Source: Chionis minor
Lineage: Eukaryota; Chordata; Aves; Charadriiformes; Chionididae
NCBI GenBank assembly: GCA_013398295.1
Contig: VZSF01008860.1
Span: forward strand, 310,001 to 374,000
Length of the DNA: 64,000 nucleotides
Direction: 5' to 3'
Shown in pieces: positions 59,259 to 64,000 of the stretch; the first letter of the stretch is position 1; each line of letters begins with the position of its first letter. Below the pieces are notes generated by a model. That model made no database searches and had not been told where the DNA came from. It was given only the letters and a program-made list of their open reading frames with translations. Both the position numbers and the translations under genes were made by a program.

Positions 59259-61570
59259 CTTGAACACTGGCATTTTAAAGCAAAATAGGTTTCTAGCATT
59301 CGTAGTAGGAGGGACAAGTTAGAAATAATGGTGCAGTCACAGCATTAAAAGTCAACAAGACCATAAAAACCCCATAAAGATGATGATGTTTTAGTACTTA
59401 GAGTTAGCACTAGTGCAACAAAAAAAGGCTGACCCTTTTAACGTTAGGAAATGTTAGCCCTCTGTAAGATAATTTTGTCATTACCAACTGTGTGCTAATT
59501 TTTCATTTGCAACCTGTTACCTGTCTGTTCTACATTAATTTTGAAGTAGTAAGCTTCTCAATCATCTCACTCGCTCAGTGAGAAGAGTATGGTCTTTAAG
59601 ATTCAGTACAGTGTTCAAGATTAACTTAGTTAAATTATCTGGGCTCTCTTCAATGCCATAGTATGATGTGCAAGCAAAGTTTCACTCGGTAGCTCTGATC
59701 CATCCATATAGTCCCATTCAGTGACAAGTGGAGATTGAATCTCAGTCCTAAAAGCATTACAGTTACCTTAGCAACAGTTCATATCTTTGATAGCAAAACT
59801 ACTTAGCCAGCAAAGCTTTATAGTTTGGGCTCAACAATGTCTTGATCTATTGTGCTGCTGATGATTCCAAACCTAATGTAATTCTCTACTCTAGCCCTTC
59901 CCTAAGTCGTCATTTTGGAAGGTTTGAGTTGATTCACACCTTTTCCTTCTTTTTCTGAGTAGATAAAGTGTTTCCCCCAATTCCAAACTCTAAATACTTT
60001 ATATTTTCCAAAAGCCACACTGTTAATTAATCATTTGGTGGAGCTGCTAAAACACTACCATGATACATATACACTAAGTTGAGAGAGGGAATAACAAAGT
60101 ATGGTGTCATGAAGATTTTGCTACTGTTAACTTTATAAATCGATTAAAAAATTACCAGACAACTGTTCTAACTCAAATAGTCTCATGAAGATTTTGAACC
60201 TAGCTCTACAAAATTATGAGTCAGAAATGCTAGACAAGACATTGTGAGCAAATAGCTCTACCTGAGCAAAGAATTATTTGTTCTCTAAAAATGGTGTCTC
60301 AACATTCTGTGAAGGTTCTTTTGAATACATTTTTCTCCACTTCTAGAAGGCTGTGAAAAAAGTTAAAATTAGGACTCATTAGTCTTTCATGGCCACAGTG
60401 TCTTAGAACTGCAAATCCTTTAATACAGCTAGGGTCTAGATCCACTCTTTGTCCTGCAGCTGTCCATGGAGGCACTTTCATGCCCTTTCTTTACTTCTTC
60501 ATCTCTCAAATTGTCCTGACATTCAGCCTAACAGCTATTACTTTTTTGTCCTGGATATGGTAATGTTGTATTAAGGGAAAATGCAATTCCTGCCTACAGC
60601 ATATAGATTTTGGATATTAAGGCATTCGTATAAAAATCAAATTTGCTATAGCATTTCCCTCTCTGTTTTATGCAGCATAGCTAACTTAGAAATTAAAACA
60701 ATGCTTTTTGCATGAAAACCTCTCCCATTTTTTTTGTCTGCGTCAGGTGCGTTATATGGTATCATGTTTTCATTGTCTGATTTCTCAAAGCTTAATCCCA
60801 AAATTTAATTTTGATTCAGGAGTATTATATAGAAGTTAAAAGATATGAGTTGCATCTATAGAGAATGATACTGATAGTTCTATAATACTAAGTGGTAAAT
60901 TGCTTGTAGTATTTATAGTTGACGATTTCTGGATGCTGAAAACAATACAGCTACTACTAAAGCCAATTTTCAGCTCTAGCCAAAGGCTCTGAGAGCATTT
61001 ATCTTTATGATTCAGAAGCAACTGCAGCCCATGAGTGTTAAGGTCAGTTTTCAAAAAGCAACTTAGAAGAAACCCAAAAATAAACAAAAGTCTTTTTTTT
61101 CCCAGAGAAAACCAGTTTCATCAGTAAGAGCCATTTGTATGTATGCCATGAGGGCATGAGCCTATGCATAAGTATGTGGAGAAACATGCGATCCACAGAA
61201 GTGAAGATGATTTGAATTGTGCTGTAAGAGAGGCTTGGAATTTGCTAAAAAGACCTAAATATCATATGCAAGAATTCATCCTAGGAGCTGGGCAGCATAA
61301 GAAGACTAAAGCTATAATCAAGTGAATGAGGGAGAGAAGAAAATGTAGCTGTTGTGTCATGCTGAAATTGAGGGTTTGAATAGCTGATATTTTTTTCTAA
61401 ACAAATATAAAAAACACAAAGAATTCTGTTTGGAGTCCAGTTTCAATGGTCACTTCTAAATTTTGAAGGAAAACTTTGAGACTTCATACATTATTTTGAT
61501 TGTCATTCTGTATTTGTATTTTTTTAGTATCGAAAAAAGGCTAGTAATCTTTAGTTTATCTTTAGTTGTA

Positions 61571-61662
61571 GAAAATGCATTATGATACTTGAAATATTGA
61601 TTATAATAAAATGAAATCTATTATGAAAAATGGATTATGATACTTGAAGTACTTGGATTATG
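61571..61662 (+). repeat. Imperfect tandem repeat, about 55-base unit
   Basis: GAAAATGCATTATGATACTT and its near copy starting at 61626 share ATTATGATACTTGAA at 61579-61593 and 61634-61648. A partial third GGATTATGACATTTGA follows at about 61656. Confidence 0.5.
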
Positions 61663-64000
61663 ACATTTGAGTTTGTCAAAATTAGCAACACTTACAGGTT
61701 TTTTAACAACTAAAATTATTCTATTCAATATCATGCTTTGACAGTTTGCAGGTTCCAGAAGTCTTGCAAAGTCCACTTATAGGCTTATCTTAGCACAAGT
61801 GTAAGTACTGAACACAAATGTCTGAGTTTAGTTTCACTGTCAATGGTAACATAATCAGTCAGTGGATAGAAAAGCAACTGGGAATTGCAAAAAATTGTAC
61901 AAGAATACAGGTTGTTCATTCATGTGCTTCATTTCATTTGGCTCTGACCTAGCAGAGCTGTTAGGTCATTTAGAAGTTCTGGGGATTTCAAGAATGCTAA
62001 GTAGCTCCAAACACCACAACTATGTGGTGGCAACAAAAGGCTGGTTAGAAAACCATACTGGTGTTCACAATGAGGCTATAATAATCAAAAAAAGGTGCTG
62101 AGAAAGGCTTTAACTGGATTTTGGAACTTGATAATAAATACAGTGTTTGTAGCTCCTGAGCATTGTCAAAGTCCTCCTTTTTTCCCCCTTTCATATGCCA
62201 AAATTTGTCAGGTCTCCAGTTAGGAAGTGTTTTAGTTTGTACCAGTGCTTTTAAATAGTTAGGGGATGCTGAGTTTTGGCAAAAAAACCCCCAAACCTCG
62301 AACTAGAAGGAAGTTCTGAGAAGTGTGTTTGAATGTTTCGCAACTAGCAGGTTGAACTAAAGAAAAGTAAATGTACCACTCATATTTCACAGAATATTTT
62401 GGAGTACATATCTTTCAAAGCATTTAATCCAATTTTAAGTAACCATGAGAAGTGTTCATATTTTGAAGATCGAAAATATGTAAAAGTCAACATATTACTG
62501 TGTCTCTTTAGCATAGTTTAAACATGAAAAATGTATAAATTGTTATCTCATAATCAAGTGAAAAAAATTAAGTATAAATTATTGGAATGCTGCAAAGGAT
62601 TATTCCATTAGTATGTAGTCCTCAAACCTAGGATATAGGCAAACAATTACAGCTAGCAAGGATAGTATCTACGTGCAAAACTGAGTGAATATTCCCCACT
62701 AAGTGTTTCTTCACGTTGTCAAGCTTGATATATAAATACTAATTCTGTCATAGAGAAGGGTTATTGCCATGGCAAGAAAGAAACAGCAATAAGTTTGTAC
62801 CTCATCAACATGTGACCCTCAGTGCTTGGCTGAGCCCATCAGTGCAGTCTCTGCCTAGACACACAAGAAAAATTTCCTATGACAATTATACTTGGTCTTA
62901 CATAATCGGTTTCAGGCTATTTATTCACTTTGTGAACTAAATTGACTTCAGATATATCCTTATCACAATTCATTGTTAGATTTTTTATTTCAGTTGCTAC
63001 ATATTCTGACGAAATATATAAGAACACTTTGTGTCTCAGGCAGGGAGAGGAGCACCTTTAGGAAGGCTTGAATCATTTGTGTTCTTCGGACTTCCAAAGA
63101 TCTACATGGCTGTGTAATATGTCTGTGTAGGGGCATCTTATTCCTCCTCTGATAAATTTTGATCTGTTCATGGGGAGATGGTTGTGGAAGCAAACAACCT
63201 TTTTTACGCTTAAGTTTTTAGTCTTTTTATTTAGACAGACAAGAAGAAAGTAATGATGCAAAGTTCTGAAGTTAAAACTAGGTAGACATATGAGATGCAG
63301 CAAGAAAGGAAGATCTTTCAAAATGAAAGCGAGGGTATGAGTGACAGGAAAATTGTTTACCAAGTCCATCTCCCTGGCTTGATTTCCTTTGAATGCAATT
63401 TGATTGGGAGATTTCCTAATCTCTAATCCTAACTGAATTTCAGGTTCCTTTTTATGTCTACACAGACAAGACCTCAGTTAGGAATACTGACTCAGTGTCA
63501 GTAAATAAACAGAGTTTAAGCTTCAGTGTGCTCAGTGTGAATGCCCATGTTAGGAACATCCTTGCTGGTGTAAGAGAAAGTTAAGCAATCATGTATACAT
63601 TGCCTGAATTTGTGTGTTTTAGTTAATCACTAGGCTGAGGTTGTGATAAACATCTATCAGTGTGCAATGCACAATAGTATGAAGCAGAATGGATTACTGC
63701 AAACCACTACTGAATGCTAAAACAAACCTGGTTTACAACTGAAAATCATTTATGTAATCCATTTTCTTTTCCATTGCCACAGATGAGGAATGTATGTATG
63801 GTCACTTGCCTTGTGGAGAATAGCCTAAAAATGCATAGAAGAAGGAGCCACAGTAGTAAATACAACAGGAAAACATTTCCTGATGTTTCCTGCTACTGTT
63901 ACTATTGTCAGAGATCTTTAAAGAGTATTTTGACAAAGAAACCAGCTAAAATTGAGAGATAAAGACTGAGTTTGCAGTACTGTGAATTAAAAAATTGAAT

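Larger units (their letters stand above)
52054..64000 (+). other. STS: Sequence after the last visible STS exon; probably intron
   Basis: This stretch follows a good donor (gtaagt). I looked for the expected last exon, which should complete a serine codon and code about 120 residues rich in cysteine with a phenylalanine-rich start, and did not find it. No CR1 is seen either. Listed separately are a microsatellite at 59187-59258, a palindrome at 55964-55985 and a weak tandem repeat near 61571-61662. Open stretches up to 98 codons (for example 63073-63369 minus) show no domain. Confidence 0.6.

Noticed and set aside
63714..63962. Late open frame after a ttgccacag acceptor-like site, considered as the last STS exon.
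   Set aside because: It does not show the expected C-terminal pattern of STS, and its frame from the acceptor does not complete the split serine codon in a convincing way.
1..64000. Endogenous retroviral genes or LTR pairs.
   Set aside because: All reverse-transcriptase peptides seen are of CR1 LINE type. No gag, integrase or envelope-like open frames and no paired terminal repeats were recognised.

Overview
This is an avian-type vertebrate genomic window. It is AT-rich and single-copy in character, and it carries at least twelve CR1 LINE relics with the bird-typical 3' ends (an ATTCTATG-like octamer repeat and a GGTTGGAAGGGAC-type 3' UTR). I see no bacterial-style gene packing, no operon, and no tRNA, rRNA or CRISPR array. 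The species cannot be named from the sequence alone.

The only protein-coding gene I can support is steryl-sulfatase (STS), on the + strand and partial at both ends. Five internal exons were placed by splice sites, reading frame and residue pattern: 2873-3296, 12624-12760, 35992-36129, 49199-49358 and 51932-52053. Intron phases are compatible throughout (incoming 1, then 2, 1, 1, 2, outgoing 1). The joined reading frame corresponds to residues 133-459 of the human enzyme without any length change. It keeps the active-site residues that fall in this stretch (K134, H136, H290, D342, Q343, K368), the two-helix membrane hairpin, the N259 glycosylation sequon and the cysteines at 141, 148, 170, 242 and 446. 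The upstream exons (signal peptide, first metal-binding aspartates, formylglycine cysteine) and the C-terminal exon are not in the window.

Layout. 1-2872 is the end of an upstream intron. 3297-12623 is a 9.3 kb intron that ends in an antisense CR1 whose edge lies about 25-30 bases from the next splice acceptor. 12761-35991 is a 23.2 kb intron with CR1 copies of both orientations, a MIR-like fossil and an assembly scar (a single N flanked by a perfect 109-base duplication at 24149-24368). 36130-49198 is a 13.1 kb intron with five CR1 copies. 49359-51931 is a 2.6 kb intron without recognised repeats. 52054-64000 is at least 11.9 kb of sequence in which I recognise no exon; its clearest feature is a tetranucleotide microsatellite built partly of AP-1-like sites.

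I did not find an undescribed gene system. The observations most worth checking are the CR1-derived sequence that appears to supply the branch-point region of an STS exon, the inverted CR1 copies that bracket individual exons, and the unmerged contig overlap.
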